Of a stretch of DNA of 64,000 nt, positions 32,586-40,846 are shown piece after piece (the stretch's first letter is position 1; each line of letters begins with the position of its first letter). The notes below the pieces were generated by a model. The model was not told the origin of the DNA. It did no database searches and saw only the letters and a program-made list of their open reading frames with translations. The stretch covers positions 3,914,001-3,978,000 of the forward strand of contig NC_014391.1 of NCBI RefSeq assembly GCF_000145235.1, read 5' to 3'. Made by a program: the position numbers and the translations under genes. The stretch comes from Micromonospora aurantiaca ATCC 27029 (GTDB lineage: Bacteria; Actinomycetota; Actinomycetes; Mycobacteriales; Micromonosporaceae).

Positions 32586-33449
32586 ATGAATACGAGACTC
32601 CGCCGCAGCCGGGCATTCGGCCTCGCGGTGTGTCTCGCCCTCGTGGCGATATTGAGCGGCTGCATGCAGCTCAACCTCGGGCTGACCGTGAACGACGACG
32701 ACACCGTCTCCGGTCAGCTCCTGCTCACCGCGCCGAAGTCCGTGCTCAAGCAGCGGAACCCGGACCCGGCGGTGGCGTTCGCCGAACTGCGGCCGAACAT
32801 TCCCTCACTTCCACCCGGAGCGGAGACCCGGTACGAGGACGCCACCTCGTACGGCATTCAGATCACGTACCGGAAAACGCCGCTGGCGCAATTCACGAGC
32901 GAAAGCGTGAATCTTGTCCGGGACGATGATCTCATTCGCTTCTCGCTTCCGCTGGACCCCAAGAAATACGGCGGCAAGTTCGGGCAGCAGGATCCGCGCC
33001 AGCAACAGGCGTTCATGACCTTGATGGAGTTCGAGATCTCGGTGACGTTCCCCGGCCGGGTGCTCGACACCAACGGCACGATCACCGGACGCTCGGTCAG
33101 CTGGAAGGTGGTCGCCAACCAGCCCAAGCCGGCCGAGTTGCGCGCCATCGCCCAGGCGCCCCCGCCGCCCGCCACCAGCCCGGCAGCAGTGGTGACCGGT
33201 GACGGCTCCTTCCCCTGGCTGCCGGTCGTCGCCGGCGCGGTCGTCCTGCTGCTGGTCGTCGCCGTGGTGGTCGTGCTCCTGCTGCGGCGCCGGGGCTCCC
33301 GCGGCGCCCCGGCCACGACGGCCACCACCGGTCCGGGCGCCCCCACCGGCCCGGGAGCGCCCGCCGGACCGGCACCCGCGGCCACCACGGGACCGGCCGC
33401 GCCCGGCACCCCGGCCGCACCGGCGCCACCCGCCGGTCCGCCGGCCTGA
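32586..33449 (+). CDS. LppM-like lipoprotein with C-terminal membrane helix
   Basis: A 287-residue exported lipoprotein. The signal peptide ends in the lipobox LSGC (Cys at about residue 23), followed by an LppM-type domain (LNLGLTVNDDDTVSGQLLLTAPK … SVSWKVV), known from mycobacterial LppM. Near residue 215 a long membrane helix (WLPVVAGAVVLLLVVAVVVVLLL) precedes a Pro/Ala/Gly/Thr-rich cytoplasmic tail. The protein would be doubly anchored with its domain outside. It directly precedes the CIS locus, but a hairpin and 137 bp separate them, so a link is only positional. Confidence 0.87.
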   Translation: MNTRLRRSRAFGLAVCLALVAILSGCMQLNLGLTVNDDDTVSGQLLLTAPKSVLKQRNPDPAVAFAELRPNIPSLPPGAETRYEDATSYGIQITYRKTPLAQFTSESVNLVRDDDLIRFSLPLDPKKYGGKFGQQDPRQQQAFMTLMEFEISVTFPGRVLDTNGTITGRSVSWKVVANQPKPAELRAIAQAPPPPATSPAAVVTGDGSFPWLPVVAGAVVLLLVVAVVVVLLLRRRGSRGAPATTATTGPGAPTGPGAPAGPAPAATTGPAAPGTPAAPAPPAGPPA

Positions 33450-33506
33450 GACCCACCGACCACCGACGGCGCCCGCGCCGGCGGCCCATCAGCACACCGG
33501 GCGGAA

Positions 33507-33527
33507 CCCGGGTTCAGCGAACCCGGG
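33507..33527. terminator. Compact hairpin between lipoprotein gene and CIS locus
   Basis: CCCGGGTTC and GAACCCGGG form a perfect 9-bp stem closing a 3-nt AGC loop, 58 bp after the lipoprotein stop and 80 bp before the next gene. It may terminate the lipoprotein transcript or be an operator for the CIS operon; no T-run is present. Confidence 0.5.
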
Positions 33528-33586
33528 AACCGCCGCACCACTCCACCCCGACCGCACCACCGCACCATCGGAAAAGGGGGATCGCC

Positions 33587-33931
33587 GTGAACGATCTCTT
33601 CACCTGGGCCGCCCTGGGCAGCCTCACCGGCGCCAGCGCCGCCACCCTGCTCGCCACGAACGTCATCGGCGGGCTGATCGGACCGAGCGGCGACAAGGCG
33701 CGCAAGTGGATCGCGCTGGGCGTCGCGCTCCTGCTGTCCTACCTGACCGCCGCGTTCGCCGACGACGCCGGCCCGGAGAAGTGGATCATCGCGTTCTTCA
33801 ACGGCCTGGTGATCTTCTCGGCCGCGCTCGGCGTCAACCAGCTTCCCCCTGGCAACCGGCAGGCGACGCAGGCGTCGCCCACCCAGCTCGCCCAGGGGCA
33901 GGAGCCCCGCTTCGTCCGCTCCTGGGTCTGA
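33587..33931 (+). CDS. Small multi-pass membrane protein at head of CIS locus
   Basis: A 114-residue protein with three hydrophobic segments (FTWAALGSLTGASAATLLAT, KWIALGVALLLSYLTAAFA, WIIAFFNGLVIFSAALGV) and a polar C-terminal tail. Size and layout recall phage holin-like proteins, but no motif proves this. GTG 33587 follows GGAAAAGGGGG. It is the first gene of a one-directional series that runs into sheath, tube and baseplate genes, so a role in membrane placement or release of the CIS is a reasonable guess. Confidence 0.7.
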   Translation: MNDLFTWAALGSLTGASAATLLATNVIGGLIGPSGDKARKWIALGVALLLSYLTAAFADDAGPEKWIIAFFNGLVIFSAALGVNQLPPGNRQATQASPTQLAQGQEPRFVRSWV

Positions 33932-33945
33932 GAGAGGTGACCCCC

Positions 33946-34554
33946 ATGATCTTCGGCATCCTCAGCGCGGCCGTCCAGGTCGTCTTCGGCGCCCTGCTCG
34001 GGCAGCTCGCCGCCGGCACCGTCGGCCTGCTCGTCGGCGCGGTCGTCGGCCTGCTCGTCGGCGCGCCGTTCGGCTGGGCGTCCGCCTCGGCCGGCACGTA
34101 CGGCGCCGACCCGAAGGGGATCTTCCTCTTCGTGATCGACCACACGTGGAGCCTGCTCAACACGTTCGCCGGGGCGCTCTACCTGGCGCTGCACCTGGTC
34201 TTCGGTCACCAGCTCGACCGGGTCGTCTCGGCCGGCAGCGGACGGGTCAACGTCGTCGAGGGCGTCTCCCCCCGGTACGCCACCACGATCGGCACCGTCT
34301 GCGCCGGGTCCAGCCCGGGCATCCAGCGGCACGAGGACGTGCACGTGTTCCAGGCCCGGCTGCTCGGCCCGTTCTACCTGCCGCTGGTGGCGCTCAACTA
34401 CGTGCTGTTCACCATCGCACCGGTGTGGCTGCTCTGGCACGACCACACCAACGCGCCGATCAACCGGTTCACCCGCTACTTCGAGATCGGCGTCTACCCG
34501 CACGTGTGGAACGAGGCCATCGCGTACCGCATCCAGGGGACGCCACCGCGATGA
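33946..34554 (+). CDS. Membrane protein with HExxH metallopeptidase-like motif (CIS locus)
   Basis: A 202-residue membrane protein. The N-terminal half has a glycine-zipper pair of helices (AAGTVGLLVGAVVGLLVGAPFG), and further helices are near residues 70-90 and 140-165. Between them is IQRHEDVHVFQARLLGPFY, an HExxH motif at His129-Glu130-xx-His133. A downstream NEAIAYR places Glu190 where gluzincins carry the third zinc ligand. I know of no characterised homologue. It follows the small membrane protein by 14 bp and overlaps the next gene by 4 nt. It could process or anchor CIS components; this is inference. Confidence 0.75.
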   Translation: MIFGILSAAVQVVFGALLGQLAAGTVGLLVGAVVGLLVGAPFGWASASAGTYGADPKGIFLFVIDHTWSLLNTFAGALYLALHLVFGHQLDRVVSAGSGRVNVVEGVSPRYATTIGTVCAGSSPGIQRHEDVHVFQARLLGPFYLPLVALNYVLFTIAPVWLLWHDHTNAPINRFTRYFEIGVYPHVWNEAIAYRIQGTPPR

Positions 34555-35231
34555 CCGGCGCGATCGAGGCGGCCGTCGCGGACGTCGCGAGCTGGCTGGC
34601 CGGGGCCGCGGGCGAACCCGTACCGGTCGGTCCGCCGCGCGACGACCCCGACGGCGGTCTCACGGTCTGGCCGCTGGAGCTGCGGCCGGCCCGGCAGACC
34701 GCGACCGGCGGCGCGACGCGCGAGCCGTACCGGTTCGTGGTCCGCCTGCTGGTCTCCGGCGGCGGGCCGGCGGCGCTGCCCGCGCTGGACCGGGTGCTCG
34801 CCGCCGCCACCACGGCGGGCCGGCCGGAGCTGGTCCTGGCCGCCGGCGACCCGGCGCTGTGGCGGGCGCTGGGCGTGGCGCCCCGGCCCGCGCTGCTGCT
34901 GGACGCGCCGGCCCGGGTGGAACGGCCGGTCCCGGTCGCGCCGCCGGTACGGCAGCCGCTGCGGCTGCGGCAACTCGGCATGCGCACGCTGCACGGGCGG
35001 GTGGTCGGTCCGCAGGACCAGCCGCTCGCAGCCGTCCGGGTGGAGCTGGTGGGCGCCGCCCAGGCCACCGAGACCGACGCCGCCGGCCGGTTCCGGCTGG
35101 CCGGCGTGCCGCACGACCCCGACGCGCCGGACGCCCCGGTGCGGATCCGGCTCACCGGCGCGGGGCGCGTCCACGCCGCCGAGCTCGACCCGGCCGGCGA
35201 CGGCCTGATCGTCGTCCGCGCCCCCGACTGA
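34551..35231 (+). CDS. CIS cap/terminator-position protein with carboxypeptidase-regulatory-like domain
   Basis: A 226-residue soluble protein. The N-terminal ~130 residues (EAAVADVASWLAGAAGEPV … YRFVVRLLVSGG … PALLLDAP) are arranged like DUF4255/Afp16-type sheath-tube terminators, though the match is weak. The C-terminal ~80 residues are a beta-sandwich of the carboxypeptidase-regulatory type (LHGRVVGPQDQPLAAVRVELVG … TDAAGRFRLAGVP). ATG 34551 overlaps the previous stop. It precedes the sheath gene, where eCIS loci often place the cap protein. Confidence 0.65.
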   Translation: MTGAIEAAVADVASWLAGAAGEPVPVGPPRDDPDGGLTVWPLELRPARQTATGGATREPYRFVVRLLVSGGGPAALPALDRVLAAATTAGRPELVLAAGDPALWRALGVAPRPALLLDAPARVERPVPVAPPVRQPLRLRQLGMRTLHGRVVGPQDQPLAAVRVELVGAAQATETDAAGRFRLAGVPHDPDAPDAPVRIRLTGAGRVHAAELDPAGDGLIVVRAPD

Positions 35232-35248
35232 CGTCCCGAGGAGGACCG

Positions 35249-36505
35249 ATGCCCACCTACTTCTCCCCCGGCATCTACGTCGAGGAGGTGCCCAGCGGGG
35301 CCCGCCCGATCGGGCCGGTCGGCATGAGCACCGCCGCGTTCGTCGGGGTCGCGCCCGACCGCGGCGCCCACGTCGGCGAGGCGCTGGCGGTGAACAGCTG
35401 GACCGAGTTCCTGCGGCTCTACGCCGACGGCGAGCAGCTGGAGAGCACCCCGCTGGCCCGCGCCGTGTTCGGCTTCCTGGACAACGGCGGCACCCGCTGC
35501 TGGGTCGTCAACGTCGGCGAGGGCGGCCGGCTCACCGGCACCGGCGGGCGGCGCGGCGGCCTGGAACTGCTGGAGGCCATCGACGAGATCTCCATCCTGG
35601 CCGCGCCCGGCTACCACGACCCGGTGTCGCACGAGGCCCTGATCAGCATGGCCGAGCGGCTGCGCACCATGGTCGCGATCTGCGACCCGCCGCCGGAGGT
35701 CACCGACGTCTCCCGGCTCACCCGCGTCGGCACGCCGGGCAAGCCGCCCAAGCCCGCGTCGGCCGGCTCGGCCGCGTCGTCCGACAAACCCGCCGAGGGT
35801 ACGCCGGGCGACGGCGACGGCGAACCGCCCGGCACCGGCGGCGACCGGCCCCGGCAGTCGGACTTCGCCACCTTCTACTTCCCGTGGATCCGGGTCCGCG
35901 ACCCGCTCAGCGGCGACCTCGTGCTCACCCCGCCGAGCGGGCACGTCGCCGGCATCTGGGCCCGCACCGACGCGCTGCGCGGCGTGCACAAGGCGCCCGC
36001 CAACGAGCCGGTACGCGGCGCGGTCGACCTCGCGTACCGGGTGACCCGGCCCGAGCACGACGTGCTCAACCCCAAGGGCGTCAACGTGATCCGCTTCTTC
36101 GCCGGGGAGGGCATCCGGCTGTGGGGCGCCCGTACGCTCGCCGCCGAAGCCAGCGAGTGGCGCTACCTGAACGTGCGGCGGCTGTCCATCTCCATCGAAC
36201 AGGCCATCGCCAACGGCACCCGGTGGATGGTGTTCGAGCCGAACGACTTCACGCTGTGGCGCTCGATCCGCCGCGACATCGGGGCGTTCCTCACCCGGGT
36301 GTGGCGCGACGGCGCGCTGCTCGGCCGTACGCCCGAGGAGGCGTTCTTCGTCAAGTGCGACGAGGAGACCAACCCCGCCGACGTCCGCGACGCCGGGATG
36401 GTGGTGGCCCACATCGGCATCGCTGTGGTCAAGCCCGCGGAGTTCGTGGTGTTCAAGCTGAGCCAGTGGGCCGGCGGCACCGAGACCGAGACGATCGGAG
36501 GCTGA
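35249..36505 (+). CDS. Contractile tail sheath protein
   Basis: A 418-residue sheath subunit of a contractile injection system. The N-terminus MPTYFSPGIYVEEVPSGARPI is the sheath signature. The C-terminal half (FYFPWIRVRDPLSG, PPSGHVAGIWARTD, NVIRFFAGEGIRLWGARTL, FEPNDFTLWRSIRRDIGAFL) builds the handshake-forming core. Residues ~160-202 are a Pro/Gly/Lys/Ser-rich insert expected to loop out of the fold. ATG 35249 follows GAGGA. It is followed 1 nt later by the tube gene, the classical sheath-tube pair. Only one sheath gene is present. Confidence 0.95.
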   Translation: MPTYFSPGIYVEEVPSGARPIGPVGMSTAAFVGVAPDRGAHVGEALAVNSWTEFLRLYADGEQLESTPLARAVFGFLDNGGTRCWVVNVGEGGRLTGTGGRRGGLELLEAIDEISILAAPGYHDPVSHEALISMAERLRTMVAICDPPPEVTDVSRLTRVGTPGKPPKPASAGSAASSDKPAEGTPGDGDGEPPGTGGDRPRQSDFATFYFPWIRVRDPLSGDLVLTPPSGHVAGIWARTDALRGVHKAPANEPVRGAVDLAYRVTRPEHDVLNPKGVNVIRFFAGEGIRLWGARTLAAEASEWRYLNVRRLSISIEQAIANGTRWMVFEPNDFTLWRSIRRDIGAFLTRVWRDGALLGRTPEEAFFVKCDEETNPADVRDAGMVVAHIGIAVVKPAEFVVFKLSQWAGGTETETIGG

Positions 36506-36506
36506 C

Positions 36507-36989
36507 ATGCCCACCACTGCGACGCCGCAGCCGGGAGCACCCGTCGACCCGTACCGGGCGTACCACTTCAAGCTGCTGATCAACGGCATCACCAACGGGC
36601 ACTTCACCGAGGTCAGCGGCTTCGAGGTGGCGATTCCGGCGCTGTCGTACCGGGAGGCGGGCAACGAGCGCATCCGGGCCGTGCCGGGACAGGTCGAGTA
36701 CGCCCCGGTCACCCTCCACTTCGGCCTGACCAGCTCGCGCGAGCTGTGGGACTGGGTGAACGCGGCGGCGAAGGGCACAGTCAACCGGCGCAACGTGTCG
36801 GTGGTGCTGCTGGACCCGGCCGGCACCGCCGAGGTGCTGCGCTGGAACATGATCAACGCGTGGCCGACCCGGTGGCGGGGCGCGCACCTGAACACGCTGT
36901 CGCAGGAGATCGCCATCGAGGCGCTGACCCTGGCGTACGAGGGCCTGGAGCTGGAGGCCGGCGGTGCCGCCGCCCCGGCGACCGCGTGA
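36507..36989 (+). CDS. Phage-tail-like inner tube protein (gp19/Hcp-like)
   Basis: A 160-residue tube subunit. DPYRAYHFKLLINGITNGHFTEVSGFEV and the later LSQEIAIEALTLAYEGLELE match T4 gp19/CIS tube proteins that stack as hexamers inside the sheath. ATG 36507 lies 1 nt after the sheath stop. No second, initiator-type tube gene (Afp5-like) was found in the window. Its end overlaps the next gene by 26 nt in another frame. Confidence 0.95.
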   Translation: MPTTATPQPGAPVDPYRAYHFKLLINGITNGHFTEVSGFEVAIPALSYREAGNERIRAVPGQVEYAPVTLHFGLTSSRELWDWVNAAAKGTVNRRNVSVVLLDPAGTAEVLRWNMINAWPTRWRGAHLNTLSQEIAIEALTLAYEGLELEAGGAAAPATA

Positions 36990-38520
36990 CCGGCTGGCCC
37001 GCGCGCTGCGGGCCACCGCCGACCGCCTGTCCGGACCGGCTTCACCGGGTTCACCGGACCGTGCGGACTCGCCGGGCTCCCTGGGCTCGCCGGGCTCGCC
37101 GGGCGACGTGCCGCGCCCGCCCGGACAGCCGCCCGAGCACTGGCGACGGCTGGTGGAGGCGCACGCTCCGGGCCTCCTGCGCGACCTCCCCCCGCCCCCC
37201 GTCGAGCACGGACCTCTCACCGACCCGTCCGCGAACGCCGGCCCGGACCAGACGCCGGTGCGGCGGAGCCGGACGGCCCGGCACGCAGTGGTGCGGTTGT
37301 GGCGAGGCTGGACGGCGTTGTTGGCCGACCGCTTCGGCACATCCCGTTCCCGGACGCGCTCCCGCCACGAGGCCGATCCCGGTTCGCCGTCGAGATCTTG
37401 GTACGAAAGTGCCCCCATTGGGGCCGCTTCCTACCAAGATCTTCCGCAGCTCCTGGAAGGTGGGACGGGGATCTCGGGAGTTGAGAAGCCTGAGCCACGC
37501 GGTGCGGCGCTGCCGCGGCCGGGAGCGGCGGTCACGCGGGCAGGTGGTGGGGAGGGCGCGGCGGGGTCGGAGACCGCTCCGGCGATGGTGGACGCCCGAT
37601 GCCGCTCGGGTGACGCGGTGCGGCCGGACGACGCCGGGTCACGTGAGGGCCCTCCGCCGTGCGGGTGCGTGACGTCAAACGGTCCGGCCGGTTCGCCGGG
37701 TCCGGCGAGATCGGCGTGCATCGCCGACGGCTCCGGGTCGCGGGACGCCCTCGGCACATCAGGCATCCGCGGCACACCGGCCGCAGGCACCGGTGCCACA
37801 GCCACAGACACAGCCACAGCCACCGAGACCACAGGGACCGCCGGCACCGGACGGACGGCAGAGGCAAGGACCAGCGCGCGCACCAGCGCAGACCCGGACG
37901 GCAGCCGTGACGCCATCGGGTCGCCGGGCCGCGTCACGTCCGTCGACTCGGCCTCGCCGTCGACCCCTGAGCGGTGGCCCAGCCTCGGCGCGGGCCGGGT
38001 GGATGCGCTCCGGAACCTCGCACAGATCCGCCGGGGCCGGGCACGGCACCGGGATGACGCCGCCGGGGCGGACCTGTCGCCCGATCGAGGAGACGTGCTC
38101 CCGCTCGTCTTCGCGGCTGCGCCACCGTCGTTGCCGCATGGACCGGCCGCACACACCAGGGGCGGTCGAACCGGGCCGGCGAACTGTCGCGGCGGGACCG
38201 GGGACGGATCCGTCGCCGACCACCCGGGACGGGCCGCCGGCTCGCCGTACCCGGATGGGCACGACCCGGCTCCCGGCGGCGAGTTCCGGGCGCGACAGTT
38301 GCAGCGACCCGCGCGGCCCCCGTCCGGCAGCCCGTGGCCGGTCCTGCCGGACGACGCCGGCCCGGCCCGGACGACGAACCCGGCCGGCGCGGCCCGGGCG
38401 GCCGACGGCGGAGCATACGCGGATCCGTGGCCGGTGCTCCCGGCCGAACCGGTATGGCTTCCGACACGGACCCCGTGGGGTGACACGGCCCGGCTGGACC
38501 GGGAACAGGCGGGTGACTGA
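36964..38520 (+). CDS. Low-complexity protein between tube and tube-adaptor genes, unknown
   Basis: A 518-residue frame, mostly Pro/Gly/Ser/Ala/Thr/Arg and predicted disordered. Ordered-looking pieces are EHWRRLVEAHAPGLLRDL (residues ~58-75) and WPVLP motifs repeated near the C-terminus (SPWPVLPDD, DPWPVLPAEP). GTG 36964 follows GGAGG and overlaps the tube end; the stop overlaps the adaptor start (TGATG), so it is translationally coupled on both sides. A 50-bp palindromic repeat (37393-37442) lies inside without breaking the frame. It is not a coiled-coil tape measure. It may be a fast-evolving accessory or partly eroded gene. Confidence 0.6.
   Translation: MPPPRRPRDRLARALRATADRLSGPASPGSPDRADSPGSLGSPGSPGDVPRPPGQPPEHWRRLVEAHAPGLLRDLPPPPVEHGPLTDPSANAGPDQTPVRRSRTARHAVVRLWRGWTALLADRFGTSRSRTRSRHEADPGSPSRSWYESAPIGAASYQDLPQLLEGGTGISGVEKPEPRGAALPRPGAAVTRAGGGEGAAGSETAPAMVDARCRSGDAVRPDDAGSREGPPPCGCVTSNGPAGSPGPARSACIADGSGSRDALGTSGIRGTPAAGTGATATDTATATETTGTAGTGRTAEARTSARTSADPDGSRDAIGSPGRVTSVDSASPSTPERWPSLGAGRVDALRNLAQIRRGRARHRDDAAGADLSPDRGDVLPLVFAAAPPSLPHGPAAHTRGGRTGPANCRGGTGDGSVADHPGRAAGSPYPDGHDPAPGGEFRARQLQRPARPPSGSPWPVLPDDAGPARTTNPAGAARAADGGAYADPWPVLPAEPVWLPTRTPWGDTARLDREQAGD
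37393..37442. repeat. Palindromic repeat element (GATCTTG family), copy B, inside a CDS
   Basis: AGATCTTGGTA (37393-37403) and TACCAAGATCT (37432-37442) are perfect 11-bp arms. Nested GCCCC/GGGGC arms around CATT make nearly the whole 50 bp one stem. It shares GATCTTG arms and a nested GC stem with the element at 28137-28209. Here it lies inside the 518-aa low-complexity ORF and adds in-frame codons. Confidence 0.75.
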
Positions 38521-39278
38521 TGGAGCGCGTCGCCTTCCTCGTGGACGAGTCAGGTACCCGGGTCGACTGCCTGCTCAACCCGGAGACCGTGCAGGTGACC
38601 CGGCTGGCCGGGGTACGCCCGCGCGGCGGACCGGACGGGCCGCTCACCGGCGCCGGGCTGGCCGACGACCCGCTCGTCTTCACCGGCGGCGGGCGTACCG
38701 AGCTGGTGCTGGACCTGCTCTTCGACGTCGACTTCGTGGAGTCGCCGGCCCGGCCCGAGGACGTCCGTGCGCTGACCCGGCCGCTGTGGATGCTCGCCGA
38801 GAACTCGGCGGTCGAGCACGGCTGGCTGCGCCCGCCGCTGGTCCGATTGGTCTGGGGCAAGACCTGGAACGTCCCGGGCGTGATCACGGCGATCGCGGAA
38901 CGCTTCGACGCGTTCACCCTCACCGGTACGCCCCGGCGGTCCTGGCTGCGGTTGAAGCTGGTCCGGGTCGCGGAGGGCGCGGAGGCGGCGCGCGCCGGGT
39001 TCGAGGAGGAGCTGGCCGCGGCGAGCACACCCGCTGTCGCGCCCGGGTCGGCGGTGGTGGCCGCCGCCGACGGCGCGGCCGAGCCGGGCTGGTCCGGGGT
39101 GCGCTTCGACCTGCTCGCCCACGACGCGCTGGGCTCGCCGCTGCGCTGGCGGCTGCTCGCCGAGCACAACCGGATCACCGACCCGCTCACAGTGCCCGCG
39201 GGCACCGCGCTCGCCGTCCCCCCGGTCGGTGCCGCCACCGCCCCGCCGGATGCCGTCACCACGGGAGGCACCCCGTGA
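38520..39278 (+). CDS. CIS tube-baseplate adaptor (Afp7/gp53-like, LysM-type)
   Basis: A 252-residue protein. The N-terminal ~170 residues fit the CIS_tube family (RVAFLVDESGTRVDCLLNPETVQVTRLAGVRP … TELVLDLLFDVDF … LWMLAENS … PPLVRLVWGKTWNVPGVITAIAERF). The C-terminal FDLLAHDALGSPLRWRLLAEHNRITDPLTVPAGTALAVPP is a LysM-like tail as in Afp7/Pvc7. It connects the tube to the spike complex. ATG 38520 overlaps the preceding stop and its stop overlaps the spike gene, consistent with a single polycistron. Confidence 0.9.
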   Translation: MERVAFLVDESGTRVDCLLNPETVQVTRLAGVRPRGGPDGPLTGAGLADDPLVFTGGGRTELVLDLLFDVDFVESPARPEDVRALTRPLWMLAENSAVEHGWLRPPLVRLVWGKTWNVPGVITAIAERFDAFTLTGTPRRSWLRLKLVRVAEGAEAARAGFEEELAAASTPAVAPGSAVVAAADGAAEPGWSGVRFDLLAHDALGSPLRWRLLAEHNRITDPLTVPAGTALAVPPVGAATAPPDAVTTGGTP

Positions 39279-40846
39279 GCCGGGCCGCCCTGGTCACACT
39301 CGACGGCCGGCCGCTGGCCGACCCGGCCCGGCTGCGCGGCATCCGCGTCGCCGCCCGGCTGGACCGGCCCGCGCAGTGCGAGCTGACGCTCACCGCCGCC
39401 CCCGGGGCGGGCCCGCTCGACCCGCCGGTACGCCCCGGCGCCACAGTCGACGTCCGCCTCGACGGCCAGGCGGAGGCGCTGTTCACCGGCGAGGTGACGG
39501 CAGTCGAGCGGGAGTACGCGGGTGACGGCGTCGCGCTGGCCCGGATCCGGGCGTACGACCCGCTGCACCGGCTGCGCAAGCGGCAGGAGCTGCGGGTGTT
39601 CGAGTCGGTGACCGCCGCCGAGCTGGCCGGTGAGCTGTGCGCCGGGCTCGGGTTGAGCGTGGCGGCCGATGAGGACGGGCCGCGCCTGGACCGGCTGCTC
39701 CAGCACCGGCACACCGACCTGGACCTGCTGTGCGAGGTGGCCGGCCGGGCCGGGCTGCACCTGGGCGCCGACGGTGACCGGTTGCGGCTGTTCACGCTGG
39801 ACGGGTACGGGGAGCCGCTGCCGTTGACGCTCGGCGAGACGGTGCACGCGCTGCGGGTCACCGAGAACCTGGACCGGGCGGGCGCGGAGTGCGCCGTCCT
39901 CGGCTGGCATCCGCAGCGCGCCGAGCCGCTGAGCCAGCGGGCGGACGAGGCGCGCAGCGGGCGGCGCATCCCGCTGCGCCCGGACCCGGGCGACGTCGGC
40001 GCCGACGGCGTACGCACCGCCGTCGACCAGCCCGGCCGCAGCGACGACGAGCTGGCCGCGCTGGCCCAGGCCGGACTGGACACCCGGGTGGCGGCGCTGG
40101 TCACCGCCGAGGGCACCGCGGAGGGTGACCCGGCGCTGCGGCCCGGCCGCCGGATCGCCCTCGCCGGCGTCCCGGACCCGCTGGCCGGGGTGTACGTGCT
40201 CACCGAGGTGGTACACACGGTGAACGCCGACGGGCACCGGACCCGGTTCTCCACGGTGCCGCCCGGCCCGCCGCCGTCGGCCGCGCCCCCGGCGGCGACA
40301 GTCACGCTCGGCACCGTCACCGACATCGACGACCCGGACGGGCTGGGCCGGGCCCGGGTGATGCTCCCGGCGTACGGCGATCTGGACGCCGGCTGGCTCG
40401 CGGTGCTGTGCCCGGGCGCGGGCCGGGGCAAGGGGATCGTCGCGCTGCCCGACCCGGACGACACCGTGCTGGTGGCGCTGCCCGGCGGCGAACCTGCCTC
40501 AGGCGTGGTACTCGGTTCAATGTTCGGCGCGGTCGAGCCGTACGACGCGGGGATCGTCTCCGGGCGCTCGCGCCGCTGGTCGATGCGGACCGGCACCGGG
40601 CAGTCCATCGTGATCGACGACGACGGGCGGACGCTTCGGCTGGCCACCGACGCGGGCAGCTTCGTCGAGCTGCGTCCCGAGCTGACCACCGTGCACGCGG
40701 CCGGTGACCTGGTGCTGTCCGCGCCCGGCCGGGCCGTCGTAGTGCGCGGCCGCACAGTCGACTTCCTGCACGCCCCGGCGGCCGAGGACGCCGAGACCGC
40801 CGCCGCGCAGGCCCGTACGCTCGCCCGTTCCGCCGGAGGTGGCTGA
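39275..40846 (+). CDS. VgrG-like central spike (gpD/gp27 + gp5 OB-fold)
   Basis: A 523-residue spike protein. Residues ~1-330 are a phage late-control-D/gp27 module (VDVRLDGQAEALFTGEVTAVER, FESVTAAELAGELCAGLGLS, HRHTDLDLLCEVAGRAGLHLG). Residues ~335-425 are the gp5 OB-fold (LGTVTDIDDPDGLGRARVMLP, WLAVLCPGAGRGKGIVALPDPDDTVLVALPGG). A short beta-rich C-terminal needle follows (IVIDDDGRTLRLATDAGS). No effector domain is fused. GTG 39275 overlaps the adaptor stop (GTGA). It forms the trimeric spike at the baseplate hub. Confidence 0.93.
   Translation: MSRAALVTLDGRPLADPARLRGIRVAARLDRPAQCELTLTAAPGAGPLDPPVRPGATVDVRLDGQAEALFTGEVTAVEREYAGDGVALARIRAYDPLHRLRKRQELRVFESVTAAELAGELCAGLGLSVAADEDGPRLDRLLQHRHTDLDLLCEVAGRAGLHLGADGDRLRLFTLDGYGEPLPLTLGETVHALRVTENLDRAGAECAVLGWHPQRAEPLSQRADEARSGRRIPLRPDPGDVGADGVRTAVDQPGRSDDELAALAQAGLDTRVAALVTAEGTAEGDPALRPGRRIALAGVPDPLAGVYVLTEVVHTVNADGHRTRFSTVPPGPPPSAAPPAATVTLGTVTDIDDPDGLGRARVMLPAYGDLDAGWLAVLCPGAGRGKGIVALPDPDDTVLVALPGGEPASGVVLGSMFGAVEPYDAGIVSGRSRRWSMRTGTGQSIVIDDDGRTLRLATDAGSFVELRPELTTVHAAGDLVLSAPGRAVVVRGRTVDFLHAPAAEDAETAAAQARTLARSAGGG

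Noticed and set aside
37393..37442. Rho-independent terminator inside the CIS operon
   Set aside because: No T-run, located mid-ORF, and its arms match another dispersed palindrome; a repeat element explains it better, though attenuation is not excluded.
36746..37672. Alternative plus-strand frame across the tube end and low-complexity gene
   Set aside because: It overlaps the certain tube CDS out of frame and lacks the coupling overlaps seen for the 518-aa frame.
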